Assembly: GCF_001421715.1 (NCBI RefSeq) | Contig: NZ_LMKP01000023.1 | Location: 72,044-136,043, forward strand | From: Sphingomonas sp. Leaf22 | GTDB lineage: Bacteria > Pseudomonadota > Alphaproteobacteria > Sphingomonadales > Sphingomonadaceae | DNA: 64,000 bases | Direction of reading: 5' to 3' | Shown here: piece after piece, positions 17,578 to 26,911 of the stretch | How positions within the stretch are numbered: position 1 is the first letter of the stretch | Layout: every line of letters starts with the position of its first letter | Notes under the pieces: generated by a model | Databases searched by the model: none | The model's input: only the letters and a program-made list of their open reading frames with translations | Told to the model about the DNA's origin: nothing | Program-made: the position numbers and the translations under genes

Positions 17578-19507
17578 CCGAACAGGCGGTGTTGCCTTCG
17601 GGGCGGAAGCTGCTGCGATAGCGGGTCGCGCCGACCATCTTCTGCGCGGCATCGCCGAAGACGAACGGCGGATAGGCGGCGATGGTCCGCTGGGTCATGG
17701 TCCGGCCGTCGGCGGCGATGTCGAATTCGACCTGCGCCCAGCCCTGGAATCCCATCTGCACCGCTTCGGTCGGGTAGAGGCTGCTCATCGCGCCGCTGCG
17801 CTGCACGACCGGGCTGGGCGCGATCAGCGCGCACTGGTCGCTGGTCAGCCCGGTGCGATCGAATACGGCTCGCGCCTGCGCCACGTCGCCACGCTGCGCC
17901 AGCAGATCGGCCTGCCGCAGCAGTGCCGCGACCTTGAGCGGATGATTCTCCGGTAGCGGCGAGGCGATGACGGCGGCGAGCAGTTGCTCGGCCTCGCCCT
18001 TCGGCGCGGGCGGGTAGGAGCGGTTGGCGAGCATCATCCGGATCGTCGCGGCCGACAGCGGGTCGCCGTTGATTTCCGGGCGGGTCAGCAGCGCGGTCCG
18101 CCTGCGCACGCTCTGATCGTACTGGCTGCGATCGGCGTCGATCTCGATCAGCGCGAGAAAGGTGGTGACGGGCGCGGGGGCCTGCATCGTCCGGGCCAGC
18201 GCGACCGCTTCGGTGGCGGCCGCCATGCGCTCCGCCTCGGTCGGGAGCGACGAATTGGCGATCCACGCATCGGCGGCGAGCAGCGCACCCTTGTCACCGG
18301 CGGCGCGGGCGCGGGTCGCCTCTGCCCGGACCAGCGGGTAGGCGCGCGCCGGGGCGACGTCCGACCAGTCCTGCCGATGGCCCCGGGTGCGGACCCAGGC
18401 GTCGAACGCGTCGCTCAATGGCTGACCGAGCCATGGCCGGTCGGCCGCGGTCGAGCATTTCAGTTCGATGCGGGTCGCGTTGCGGAAGAAGGCGGGAATC
18501 TTGACCGATTCGGTCGGCGACCATGACCAGTCCGACACGGCACGGGCAAAGGCCACTGCGACGTCGCGCCCGCCGGTGGTATAGATCGGGTTCACCGCCT
18601 CGACGGTGCCGGTGTCGCTGACCGAAAATTCGACGACCGCGAAATCGTCGGGCTTGAGGCCGGTCGCCGATCCGCATGGCGCGGATTTCATGTCGATCGC
18701 GGCGGCGAAGGCGTCGTCCTTCATCCGGCCGGCACCGGTATAGGCCATGTAGACCTGCGCCTGTTGCCGGTCGCCGTTGAGCAGCGCCGCGAGCGCGAGG
18801 TCGGCGCGGGTGGCGACTTCGGAGGAACTGACCCGCTGGTCGAGACCGCCCTGCTTGCGCAGCGAATCCTTCAGGACGGTATAGGCTTCCGCCTTCTTGC
18901 CTTCGTTCAGCAGGACGCGGGCGTAGCGCGTCTGGATCAGCGCCAGCACGTCCTTGCCGACGCCGGGCGTTTTGGTCGCCAGGTCGCGCGCTTCCTGCGC
19001 ATAGGCCAGCGCCTTGCCATCGCGGTCGAAGGCGAGCGTCCGCGTCAGCGCGAGCAGCGGGGCGACCCGGTCGATGCCGGTCGCGAGCGCCAGCGCGTCG
19101 CGGTACGACGCTGCCGCCGCGTCATAGTCGAACGCATCGGACGCGGCGGTGCCGAGCGCCAGATGGGCGTCGCGCAGGTCGGCGGTGAATTCGGCACCGT
19201 TCTTCGTCAGCGCGGGCAGGCCCTGCCGGATGAGCGCCGCGCCGCCCTGCGTATCGCCGTTGCGGGTGACGCAGATGCCCTTGCGCACCTTCACCGCGCC
19301 GACCAGCAGCGCGTTCGTCGACCCGGCGGTGCGTGCCTCGATCGCGTCGTACAGCTTGATCGCGTCGCTGCACCGGCGGGCTTCATAGGCGGCGTTGGCG
19401 GCGTCGAACTGTGCCTGCAGCGTTGCCGGTTTGGCCGGGGCGGCGGGTGCGGCGGGCGCGGTCGCCTGTGCCACTGCCATCAGCCCGTGCAAAATCGCGT
19501 CGATCAT
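17540..19507 (-). CDS. TPR-rich protein with TonB C-terminal-like domains
   Basis: This 655-residue protein is probably periplasmic. Residues 1-27 resemble a short signal/alanine-proline leader. The next 240 residues are helical TPR-like repeats (AANAAYEARRCSDAIKLYDA, DAAAASYRDALALATGI, YAQEARDLATKT). A TonB-like beta segment lies near residues 280-355 (FAVVEFSVSDTGTVEAVNPI, then FFRNATRIELKC). A second helical region follows, and a clear TonB C-terminal domain closes the protein (about 575-655, GWAQVEFDIAADGRTMTQRT, then ATRYRSSFRPEG). Such proteins are annotated as energy transducers, but the N-terminal TonB membrane helix is not visible, so a role with outer-membrane receptors is inference. 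AAGGGG lies before the ATG at 19507. Confidence 0.75.
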   Translation of the reverse strand: MIDAILHGLMAVAQATAPAAPAAPAKPATLQAQFDAANAAYEARRCSDAIKLYDAIEARTAGSTNALLVGAVKVRKGICVTRNGDTQGGAALIRQGLPALTKNGAEFTADLRDAHLALGTAASDAFDYDAAAASYRDALALATGIDRVAPLLALTRTLAFDRDGKALAYAQEARDLATKTPGVGKDVLALIQTRYARVLLNEGKKAEAYTVLKDSLRKQGGLDQRVSSSEVATRADLALAALLNGDRQQAQVYMAYTGAGRMKDDAFAAAIDMKSAPCGSATGLKPDDFAVVEFSVSDTGTVEAVNPIYTTGGRDVAVAFARAVSDWSWSPTESVKIPAFFRNATRIELKCSTAADRPWLGQPLSDAFDAWVRTRGHRQDWSDVAPARAYPLVRAEATRARAAGDKGALLAADAWIANSSLPTEAERMAAATEAVALARTMQAPAPVTTFLALIEIDADRSQYDQSVRRRTALLTRPEINGDPLSAATIRMMLANRSYPPAPKGEAEQLLAAVIASPLPENHPLKVAALLRQADLLAQRGDVAQARAVFDRTGLTSDQCALIAPSPVVQRSGAMSSLYPTEAVQMGFQGWAQVEFDIAADGRTMTQRTIAAYPPFVFGDAAQKMVGATRYRSSFRPEGNTACSANIQRFRFQLPG

Positions 19508-19575
19508 TCGTCATCCCCTTGTCCCCCGGCAACAAAGCACGCCAATGTGACAGCGTCGATGGGCGGGATGGACGA

Positions 19576-19995
19576 ATGCGACGATATCGGACCTTGATCG
19601 CCGGCGCGCTGCTGCTGACCGGAGCCGCCCCGGCCGAACCGGCGCGCTATCCGCCGCGATCGATCCTGCTGTTCGTCGCCTCCTGGTGCGCGCCGTGCCA
19701 CGGCGAGCTGCGGCAGTTGCCGGCGATCGCGGCCGGTGCGGGGGCGTACCGCGTGCTGGTGGTGCCGATCGATCGCGGGCGCGCGACCGACGCGATGCTG
19801 CGCGCGGTGCCCGCCGAGCAACTGTGGCGGCCCGACATGGAGCGACTGACCGAACTGCGTGGCGATTTGCTGGCGAAGACGGCGGGGCTGCCGTTCAGCG
19901 TCGCGATCGGCGGCGACGGGCGGGCGTGCGCGATGCATCGCGGCGGGATGACGGCGGCGAGTGCGCGGGCGATGCGCGTGGAATGCGAGGGGTAA
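19576..19995 (+). CDS. Small exported thioredoxin-fold protein (TlpA-like)
   Basis: This 139-residue protein has a signal peptide (MRRYRTLIAGALLLTGAAPA) and a thioredoxin-type active site CAPC in FVASWCAPCHGELRQLP at about residues 42-45. It is likely a periplasmic thiol-disulfide protein. The rest of the fold is short: after LVVPIDRGRATDAML the cis-proline position is probably GLPFSVAIGGDG. It is shorter than typical TlpA/ResA proteins, so its partner is unclear. The ATG at 19576 is preferred because it opens the signal peptide; the frame continues upstream into the divergent promoter. Its start lies 68 bp from that of the TonB-domain gene. Confidence 0.75.
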   Translation: MRRYRTLIAGALLLTGAAPAEPARYPPRSILLFVASWCAPCHGELRQLPAIAAGAGAYRVLVVPIDRGRATDAMLRAVPAEQLWRPDMERLTELRGDLLAKTAGLPFSVAIGGDGRACAMHRGGMTAASARAMRVECEG

Positions 19996-20106
19996 GGACC
20001 TGCGCGAACCCTTCGCCGTTGCCGCGTGTGCGGGGGCTGTGGGAGAGCCATTTTGCCCGTAGCCCCGCGCTGGCGGGGGGGGGGGGGAACACGAAACCGT
20101 TGTTCT

Positions 20107-20140
20107 GCCTGGCTCTGGGCCCCCGCCTGCGCGGGGGTAC
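20107..20140. repeat. Repeat family B, inverted copy
   Basis: TGCCTGGCTCTGG (20107-20119) is the reverse complement of 14583-14595 (CCAGAGCCAGGCA). The adjoining GCCCCCGCCTGCGCGGGGGT hairpin corresponds to 14563-14582. Confidence 0.75.
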
Positions 20141-20170
20141 GGCCGGGTTTCGCGGTACTGCCCGATCTAT

Positions 20171-20267
20171 CGTCATTCCCGCGCAGGCGGGGAATCCATG
20201 GACGCTGCCGCTTGGGCAGGAGGGGCGACGTCAGCGTGTATGGACTCCCGCCTTCGCGGGAGTGACG
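20171..20267. repeat. BIME-like pair of inverted hairpins
   Basis: Hairpin GTCATTCCCGCGCAGGCGGG (from 20171) with following GGAATCCATGGACGCTG is mirrored by CAGCGTGTATGGACTCCCG and CCTTCGCGGGAGTGAC (to 20267). The two units face each other, the usual arrangement of proteobacterial REP pairs. Confidence 0.8.
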
Positions 20268-20277
20268 GGGGCGGTGG

Positions 20278-20754
20278 TTACAGCGTCACACTACCCGTGC
20301 CCGCGCCGCGCAGGGTCAGCGATTTCACCGTGTTACCCTGCCGGACGTTCACCTGATTGACCTGTCCGCGATAGACGTCGGTCAACACGCTCGAGCGGAC
20401 TGCGACCGACTTCGGCTTGCGCGGTGCGCGGCCGGTATAGTCGATGCGGACTTCGGCGTGCGACAGGTCGGTGGTGGCATAGGTGAGCGGGACCGGCTTT
20501 CCGTCGATCATCAGGACGAAGCGGCGCTGGATATAGGCGCGCAGTGCCGCCATCGCTTCGGGATCGTCGAGGCTGGTCTGCGCCTTCGGCGCGATCTTTG
20601 CCAGCGCCGGTTCGATGTCGTGCGCTTCGAAGCGGTGCGACACGGTGACCGTGCCATCGGCCAGCGTCACGACACTGAGCGAGTCGTGGCCGCGATGCGC
20701 CTGTGCCGGGGCGATCACCGCGACGACAGCGAGGAGCGCGAGCGCCCCCCTCAT
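20278..20754 (-). CDS. Exported DUF6702-like partner of the M1 peptidase
   Basis: This 158-residue exported protein has a signal peptide (MRGALALLAVVAVIAPAQAH) followed by a beta-rich domain beginning HRGHDSLSVVTLADGTVTVSHRFEAHD (seen as HRGHDSLSVV and VSHRFEAHDIEP) and RRFVLMIDGKPVPL. It resembles the DUF6702 family, whose genes often sit beside M1 peptidases; function is unknown. The start ATG at 20754 overlaps the peptidase stop (ATGA), implying translational coupling. Two histidines just after signal cleavage and another in VSHRFEAHD could be metal ligands, but that is speculation. Confidence 0.7.
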   Translation of the reverse strand: MRGALALLAVVAVIAPAQAHRGHDSLSVVTLADGTVTVSHRFEAHDIEPALAKIAPKAQTSLDDPEAMAALRAYIQRRFVLMIDGKPVPLTYATTDLSHAEVRIDYTGRAPRKPKSVAVRSSVLTDVYRGQVNQVNVRQGNTVKSLTLRGAGTGSVTL

Positions 20755-23141
20755 TTCGCCACCGGCGCGGGATAGGTACGCAGCGAGCCGGGTTTCACCT
20801 GCACGTCGAAGTCCTTCATGCGGTTGGCCAGATCCTCGATATCCTCGATCTCCAGCACCGCCGGGCGGATGGCACCGCGATAGACATTGTTCGACCGGTC
20901 GGCATCGGCGATTTCGAGTAGCGGATCGACCTCCGCCCCGGTGATCGTCTTGGCCGTAACATATTGCCACGTCACCGCCTTCGGATCGTAGCGCCATACT
21001 TCGGCAGGAATGCGGACGATCGCGTTGCTGCCGTCGCTGAAGGTCAGTTTCAGCGGGATCGGCATGACCAGCCCGCCGAGGTTGCGGAACGAGAAGCGGT
21101 AGAATTTGTCCTTCACGTCGAATGCGGCGCGTTCCTCGGGCGTCAGCTTGTCGAGCTTTTCGGCAAGGTCGCGGCGCTGCTGCGGGCTGACGGCCAGGTC
21201 GTCCTGCTGGTCGTAGAAATCGCGGGTCGACGGATCGCGTTCGGTGACGGTGCGCTGCCCGGCATTGTTGCGCACGGTCAGCGAGGTGTTCTCGGCATCG
21301 CGCAGTGCGCGGCGTTCGCGGGCATTGGCGTCCAGATCGCGCCCGGCGATGCGGCCCTCGACCACCTTGTCCAGCGCGATGTCGACATGGTCGGTCGAAT
21401 AGAACCAGCCGCGCCAGAACCAGTCGAGATCGACGCCGGAGCTTTCCTCCATCGTGCGGAAGAAGTCATAGGGTGTCGGCCGCTTGAAGCGCCAGCGCGT
21501 TGCATATTCGCGGAAGGCACGATCGAACAGCTCGCGGCCCAGCACCGTCTCGCGCAGGATGGTGAGCGCGGTGGCGGGTTTGCCATAGCCGTTGGCACCG
21601 AATTGCAGCACCGAATCCGACTGCGTCATCAGGGGGACCTGATTGTTCGACAGCATATATTCGGCGATGTCCTTCGGCTCGCCACGGCGCGACGGGAAGT
21701 CCTTGTCCCACAGCTTTTCGGCCTGGAACTGGAGGAAGGTGTTCAGCCCTTCGTCCATCCACGTCCATTGGCGTTCGTCGCTGTTGACGATCATCGGGAA
21801 CCAGTCGTGGCCGACTTCGTGGATCACCACGCCGATCAGACCGGTCTTGGCGCGTTCGGTATAGGTCAGCTGGCTGGTCTTGGCGTCCTTCACCGGGCGC
21901 GGCCCGTTGAAGGTAATCATCGGATATTCCATGCCGCCGACCGGCCCGTTGACCGACTGCGCCACCGGATAGGGGTAGGGGAAGGCGAACTTGCCATAGA
22001 CGTCGATGGTATGGGCGATCGCCTTGGTCGAGTACGCATCCCATAGCGGACGTGCTTCCTTCGGGTAGAAGGACATTGCCATGACGTTGGGATTGGCGGC
22101 GAAATCCTGCCGCACGTTCATCGCGTCCCATGCGAATTTGCGCGACGATGCCCAGCCGAAGTCGCGGACGTTCTGCGCGGCGAAGGTCCAGGTCTTGGTG
22201 CCCGAGGCGCGGTTGCGTTCGGCGGCGGCGGCTTCGTCGGGGGTGACGATGTACATCGGCGCGGCGGCGGACTTCGCCTGTTCCAGACGCTGGCGCTGGG
22301 TCGCGGTCAGCACCTGATCGGCGTTCTGCAGCACGCCGGTCGCCGAGACGACGTGATCGGACGGTACGGTCAACGCGACCTTGTAATCGCCGAATTCGAG
22401 GGTGAATTCGCCGGCGTCGAGAAACGCCTTGTTATGCCAGCCTTCGTAATCCGAATAGACGGCGAGGCGCGGGAACCACTGCGCCCCTTCGAAGATGCAG
22501 TTGCCGTCCTCGCCGGCCCCGGTGAAGCATTCATAGCCCGAGCGACCGTCGACGACCTTTTGCTCGGCCATCGGGAACGACCAGTCGATCGACAGCGTGA
22601 CCTCCCCGCCATTGCCCGCGACCGGGGTCGGCAGTTCGATGCGCAGCAGCGTGTCGGTGACGCGGTGGGCGAGCGGCTGTCCGTCCGGCCCGCGGACGCC
22701 CGCGATAGTGAAGCCGCCTTCCCATTTCTGCATCGCTTCGGCGCGGCGGATGTCACCGATGCTGATCGTCGTCGCGTCGGGCACGGTCTGCGACATCTGC
22801 GCGATCGAGCTGCGCTTATACTGGTTCTGGTCGAGCAGCAGCCAGAGGTAGGGCAGCGCGTCGGGCGAGTTGTTGCGATAGCGGATCGTCTCGGTGCCGG
22901 TCACGACCTTCGTCGCTTCGTTCAGCGATACCTTGACGTCGTAATCGACCTTTTGCTGCCAGTAGCGATAGCCCGGCGCACCCGATGCGTTGCGATAATC
23001 GGTCGGCGTCGGCCAGTCCTCCCCCTCAAGCTGGCGGAACTTGTCCTGCCAGTCGCCCTTGGTCTGGCGGATCGGATCGGCGAAAGCGGGCGTCGAGGCG
23101 AGCAACAGCGCGACCAGCGCGAGACGGGATACGGCGGGCAA
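20751..23141 (-). CDS. Exported M1-family zinc metallopeptidase
   Basis: This gluzincin aminopeptidase-type protein has about 796 residues. It has a signal peptide (PAVSRLALVALLLASTPAFA), an N-terminal beta domain, and a catalytic domain with the zinc motif HEVGHDWFP followed 18 residues later by E in MDEGLNTFLQ. The GMEY segment (GPVGGMEYPMITF) matches the exopeptidase G-x-M-E-N-like substrate motif of M1 enzymes. It probably acts in the periplasm on peptides. The start is uncertain: no ATG opens the signal peptide, and TTG at 23141 after AAAGG is the best candidate. It is followed without gap by a DUF6702-like gene. Confidence 0.85.
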   Translation of the reverse strand: MPAVSRLALVALLLASTPAFADPIRQTKGDWQDKFRQLEGEDWPTPTDYRNASGAPGYRYWQQKVDYDVKVSLNEATKVVTGTETIRYRNNSPDALPYLWLLLDQNQYKRSSIAQMSQTVPDATTISIGDIRRAEAMQKWEGGFTIAGVRGPDGQPLAHRVTDTLLRIELPTPVAGNGGEVTLSIDWSFPMAEQKVVDGRSGYECFTGAGEDGNCIFEGAQWFPRLAVYSDYEGWHNKAFLDAGEFTLEFGDYKVALTVPSDHVVSATGVLQNADQVLTATQRQRLEQAKSAAAPMYIVTPDEAAAAERNRASGTKTWTFAAQNVRDFGWASSRKFAWDAMNVRQDFAANPNVMAMSFYPKEARPLWDAYSTKAIAHTIDVYGKFAFPYPYPVAQSVNGPVGGMEYPMITFNGPRPVKDAKTSQLTYTERAKTGLIGVVIHEVGHDWFPMIVNSDERQWTWMDEGLNTFLQFQAEKLWDKDFPSRRGEPKDIAEYMLSNNQVPLMTQSDSVLQFGANGYGKPATALTILRETVLGRELFDRAFREYATRWRFKRPTPYDFFRTMEESSGVDLDWFWRGWFYSTDHVDIALDKVVEGRIAGRDLDANARERRALRDAENTSLTVRNNAGQRTVTERDPSTRDFYDQQDDLAVSPQQRRDLAEKLDKLTPEERAAFDVKDKFYRFSFRNLGGLVMPIPLKLTFSDGSNAIVRIPAEVWRYDPKAVTWQYVTAKTITGAEVDPLLEIADADRSNNVYRGAIRPAVLEIEDIEDLANRMKDFDVQVKPGSLRTYPAPVAK

Positions 23142-23316
23142 GGGGTGGCCTTTCGAACGGACGGACGGATGATCGTTGCCCGTGATACGATGCGCGTCAA
23201 CCGTGCGGGGTACGAATACCGACCTTGCTGTGACATTGGCGCACCGATGGTTGCGGTCGACCGGCGAGTGCGGCAATCGTGCCGTCTGGCATGAAACAGG
23301 GACGAGTGCGCGCACT

Positions 23317-24279
23317 ATGCGATTGAACCGGCGGAAGATGATCGGCGCGCTTGCTTCCCTGCCGATCGCGTCGGGGGCGTTGGCCGCGCGGAAGGACGAT
23401 CCGCTGCTCTTCGCCTATTTCGGCACCGGCAAGGGCGAGGCGACGGGCCTGAAGCTCGCGATCAGCGACGACGGGTTCGCGTTTCGCGAACTGGGCGGCG
23501 GGCAAAGCTATCTGGCACCGATGGTCGGCGAGGCGAAGCTGATGCGCGATCCGTTCGTGTTTCGCGGGGCCGGGCGCGACGCCGCGTGGCACATGGTGTG
23601 GACGACCGCATGGGACGGGGTGACGATCGGTCACGCCACCAGCCGCGACCTGCGCCACTGGTCGCCGCAGCGCGCGCTGCCGGTGATGGCGGGCGTGCCG
23701 GGCACGCGCAATTGCTGGGCACCCGAGGCGATCTGGGACGCGCGCAGCAAACGCTTCGTGATCTTCTGGTCGAGCACGGTTGCCGGGCGGTTCGCGGAGA
23801 CGGCGGGGACGTCCGAGTCCGGTTACAACCACCGGCTATGGTATGTGACGACGCGCGATTTCGTGTCGTTCAGCGATCCGGCGGTGCTGTACGATCCGGG
23901 GTTCAGCGTGATCGACGGGACGTTTGCGCGCGCACCGGGCGGCCGGCTGCACCTAATTGTCAAGGACGAGACGCTGACCCCGCCGCGCAAATATCTGCAG
24001 GTCGCCTCGGCCGCGTCGCCGACCGGGCCGTTCGGGAAGCCGGGCACGCCGTTCACCCCGTCCTGGGTCGAAGGACCGATGACGACCGCGATCGATGGTG
24101 AAACGGTGTGTTACTGGGACGTCTATCGCGACGGCAAATGGGGTGCGGCGGCGACGCGCGATTTCGTGCGGTGGCGCGACGTCAGCGCCCGGCTGTCGAT
24201 GCCGGCGGGCGCGCGGCACGGGTCGCTGGTGCGAATTCCGCGCGCGACGGCTGATGCGCTGGCGCTGGGGCCGGCATGA
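23317..24279 (+). CDS. GH43-like five-bladed beta-propeller glycosidase
   Basis: This 320-residue exported protein resembles glycoside hydrolase family 43 and related clans. A Tat-like leader (NRRKMIGALASLPIASGALAA) is followed by propeller repeats: MRDPFVFR (candidate catalytic base Asp), HATSRDLRHWSPQRALPV, WAPEAIWDARSKRFVIFWSS (candidate acid Glu), YVTTRDFVSFSDPAVLYDPG, and VEGPMTTAIDG. The likely substrates are arabinose- or xylose-containing glycans, but specificity cannot be read from sequence. The gene is first in a four-gene run; its stop overlaps the start of the hybrid kinase by 4 bp, so the kinase may respond to a related condition. Confidence 0.75.
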   Translation: MRLNRRKMIGALASLPIASGALAARKDDPLLFAYFGTGKGEATGLKLAISDDGFAFRELGGGQSYLAPMVGEAKLMRDPFVFRGAGRDAAWHMVWTTAWDGVTIGHATSRDLRHWSPQRALPVMAGVPGTRNCWAPEAIWDARSKRFVIFWSSTVAGRFAETAGTSESGYNHRLWYVTTRDFVSFSDPAVLYDPGFSVIDGTFARAPGGRLHLIVKDETLTPPRKYLQVASAASPTGPFGKPGTPFTPSWVEGPMTTAIDGETVCYWDVYRDGKWGAAATRDFVRWRDVSARLSMPAGARHGSLVRIPRATADALALGPA

Positions 24280-26375
24280 CGATCGCGCCGTTCCTGAACG
24301 GCGGCGGTCGCGCGGCGGAGATGATCCGCGCCCGCGACTGGTCGGATCATCCGCTGGGGCCGCCGGAGCGATGGCCCGACGGGCTGTGCAGTGCGCTGAG
24401 CCTGGTCGTCAATTCGCCCGAGTCGATGATCCTGTGCTGGGGACCGGAACTCTGGTTCTTCTTCAACGACGCCTATTTCCCGTTGCTGGGGCCACGGCTC
24501 GACTGGGCAATGGGCGAACGCTTCGACCGGGTCTGGGCCGATGGCCTCGAACAGGCGATGCCGATCATCGACGCGGCCTTTGCCGGGAATAGCCCGCGCT
24601 ATGTCGATGTGCCGTGGAAGCTGGATACCGACCGGGGTGCGGCGGACACGTGGTGGAGCTTTTCCTATTCGCGCATCCTCAACCGGCAGGGCGACATCGC
24701 CGGGCTGTTCATCTTCACCAACGAGACGACGGCGCGGGTGCTGTCCGATGCGGCGCTGAAACGCAGCCAGGCCGAGCTGACCACGGCGCTGAACGACCTG
24801 CGCCAGTTCAACCGCACGCTGGAATTGCGCGTCGATCAGCGGACGGCCGAGCGCAACCTGCTCGCCTCGATCGTCGAGACGACCGATTCGATCGTGAACG
24901 TCATCGATCTCGATTATCACTGGATGGCGATCAATCGCGCCGGGGCCGATGCGTTCGAGGCGTTGTTCGGTCAGCGGCCGCAGGTCGGCGACAATATCCT
25001 CGATCTGCTCGCCGACCTGCCCGATCAGCAGGCGGCGGTGCGGGCGGCATGGGACCCGGCCCTGGCCGGCGAGGAATATACTGCGACTGCCGAGTTCGGA
25101 GACCCGGCCCGTGGCCATATGCGCCGCGTGTACGAGATGAAGTTCAATTCGGTCCGCGACGGCGCGGGCCAACAGATCGGCGCGTTCCAGTTCGTCACCG
25201 ACGTGACCGACCGCCGCCGGGCCGAAACGGCGCTGGGCGAGGCGCAGGCCGCGTTGCGCCAGGCGCAGAAGATGGAGGCGATGGGCCAGCTGACCGGTGG
25301 TGTCGCGCATGATTTCAACAATCTGCTGACCCCGATCCTCGGCAGCCTCGACCTGTTGCAGCGGCGCGGCAGCCTGTCGCCGCGGGAGGCGCGGCTGGTC
25401 GACGGTGCGCTGCAATCGGCGGAACGGGCGCGGACACTGGTCCATCGGCTGCTGGCGTTCGCGCGGCGGCAACCGTTGCAGTCGGGACCGGTCGATCTGC
25501 TGGCGCTGGTCGGCGGGATGACCGATCTGATTGCCAGTACCGTCGGATCGCCGGTCGGCGTCCGGAGCGCTATTGCCGACGATCTGCCCCCGGCGCTGGC
25601 CGATACGAACCAGCTGGAAATGGCGATCCTGAACCTGTGCGTGAATGCGCGCGACGCGATGCCCGATGGCGGCACGCTGACCATCGCCGCCGATGCGCCC
25701 GATCCGCCAGCGACGGCGTCGGCGGGGGTGGAGCCGGGCCAGTATGTGCGGCTGTCGGTGATCGATACCGGCACGGGCATGGATGCGGAGACGGCGGCGC
25801 GCGCGGTCGAGCCGTTCTTTTCGACCAAGGGCATCGGGCGCGGGACGGGGCTGGGTCTGTCGATGGTCCATGGGCTGGCGCTGCAACTGGGCGGCACGAT
25901 GGCGATCGTCAGCGCGCCGGGCCTCGGCACCCGAATCGACCTGTGGCTGCCGGTCAGCGGCGAAGTCGCGCGGCCGGCGGAGGCGAGCGACGACGAGGTC
26001 GACGGCGAGACCGGGTTCCGGGGCCGGGCGCTGGTAGTGGATGATGAGGCGCTGGTGCGGATGACGACCGCCGACATGCTCCAGAGCCTCGGCTACGAAA
26101 CGGTCGAGGCCGACAGCGCGACCGAGGCGGAACAAATGCTGGCGCAGCGGCGCTTCGACCTGGTGGTGACCGATCATCTGATGCCCGGCCGGACCGGCGT
26201 TTGGCTGGCCCGAGCGATTGAGGATCGGCATCCCGGACTGCCGGTGCTGATCGTATCGGGCTATGCCGATATCGACGGCCTCGCACCCGACCTGCCGCGC
26301 CTGACCAAGCCGTTCCGCGAGGCCGAACTGGCCCGCGCGATCGCCGGGCTGGCGGGCACCCCAACCGACCGTTGA
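24276..26375 (+). CDS. PAS-domain hybrid sensor histidine kinase
   Basis: This 699-residue kinase has no obvious membrane helix, so it is probably cytosolic. Domains: N-terminal PAS/GAF-like sensor (about 20-155, [12 protein letters not shown], a phrase common in this kinase group), coiled coil (about 160-195), a second PAS (about 200-320), HisKA with H345 in [17 protein letters not shown], ATPase ([28 protein letters not shown]), and a C-terminal receiver with D633 (VVTDHLMPG) and K in TKPF. The ATG overlaps the upstream GH43 stop. No dedicated output regulator is adjacent, so phosphorelay to a distant protein is likely. Confidence 0.85.
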   Translation: MTIAPFLNGGGRAAEMIRARDWSDHPLGPPERWPDGLCSALSLVVNSPESMILCWGPELWFFFNDAYFPLLGPRLDWAMGERFDRVWADGLEQAMPIIDAAFAGNSPRYVDVPWKLDTDRGAADTWWSFSYSRILNRQGDIAGLFIFTNETTARVLSDAALKRSQAELTTALNDLRQFNRTLELRVDQRTAERNLLASIVETTDSIVNVIDLDYHWMAINRAGADAFEALFGQRPQVGDNILDLLADLPDQQAAVRAAWDPALAGEEYTATAEFGDPARGHMRRVYEMKFNSVRDGAGQQIGAFQFVTDVTDRRRAETALGEAQAALRQAQKMEAMGQLTGGVAHDFNNLLTPILGSLDLLQRRGSLSPREARLVDGALQSAERARTLVHRLLAFARRQPLQSGPVDLLALVGGMTDLIASTVGSPVGVRSAIADDLPPALADTNQLEMAILNLCVNARDAMPDGGTLTIAADAPDPPATASAGVEPGQYVRLSVIDTGTGMDAETAARAVEPFFSTKGIGRGTGLGLSMVHGLALQLGGTMAIVSAPGLGTRIDLWLPVSGEVARPAEASDDEVDGETGFRGRALVVDDEALVRMTTADMLQSLGYETVEADSATEAEQMLAQRRFDLVVTDHLMPGRTGVWLARAIEDRHPGLPVLIVSGYADIDGLAPDLPRLTKPFREAELARAIAGLAGTPTDR

Positions 26376-26386
26376 AGGAAATTGCG

Positions 26387-26911
26387 ATGACCCGACCCGA
26401 AGGGACCGAGGGCTTTACCCTCAACCAGACGATGCTGCGTGTCCGCGACCCGAGCGCCAGCATCGCCTTCTATCAGGACGTGCTGGGCATGACGCTGCTC
26501 CAGAAGCTGGATTTCGAGGAGGCGGCGTTCTCGCTCTATTTCCTTGGTTTCCTGCGCGATGGCGAGACGGTGCCAGCCGATCCCAGGGAACGCGCGCGGT
26601 TCGTGTTCAGCCGCGAGACGACGCTGGAGCTGACGCATAACTGGGGGACCGAGGACGATCCCGATTTCGCCGGTTATCACAACGGCAATGACGATCCGCG
26701 CGGGTTCGGGCATCTGGGCATCAGCGTGCCCGATGTCGCCGCTGCCTGCGCGCGGTTCGAGGAACTGGACGTCGATTTCCGCAAGCGGCCCGACGAGGGG
26801 CGAATGAAGGATATCGCCTTCATCGCCGATCCCGATGGCTATTGGATCGAAATCCTGTCGCCGAACGGCATGACGCAGGCGGTAGTCGATGCCGTGGGAG
26901 ACGACGCATGA
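26387..26911 (+). CDS. gloA: Lactoylglutathione lyase (glyoxalase I)
   Basis: Glyoxalase I converts the methylglyoxal-glutathione hemithioacetal to S-lactoylglutathione. The 174-residue protein has two glyoxalase repeats. Predicted metal ligands are Gln in [10 protein letters not shown], Glu in TLELTHNWG, His in GFGHLGISV and Glu in YWIEILSP. Gln in the first position and the longer sequence match the eukaryotic-like, zinc-preferring class rather than the Ni-type E. coli enzyme, which has His there. The ATG at 26387 follows GAAGGAA; it lies 11 bp after the kinase stop and overlaps the next gene by 4 bp, so it is in an operon with the kinase and an oxidoreductase. Confidence 0.93.
   Translation: MTRPEGTEGFTLNQTMLRVRDPSASIAFYQDVLGMTLLQKLDFEEAAFSLYFLGFLRDGETVPADPRERARFVFSRETTLELTHNWGTEDDPDFAGYHNGNDDPRGFGHLGISVPDVAAACARFEELDVDFRKRPDEGRMKDIAFIADPDGYWIEILSPNGMTQAVVDAVGDDA

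Larger units (their letters stand above)
19996..20277. other. Palindromic-repeat cluster between convergent genes
   Basis: The interval holds no gene. It contains a run of 13 G (20075-20087), an inverted copy of repeat family B (20107-20140), and a BIME-like pair of hairpins (20171-20267). Confidence 0.75.
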
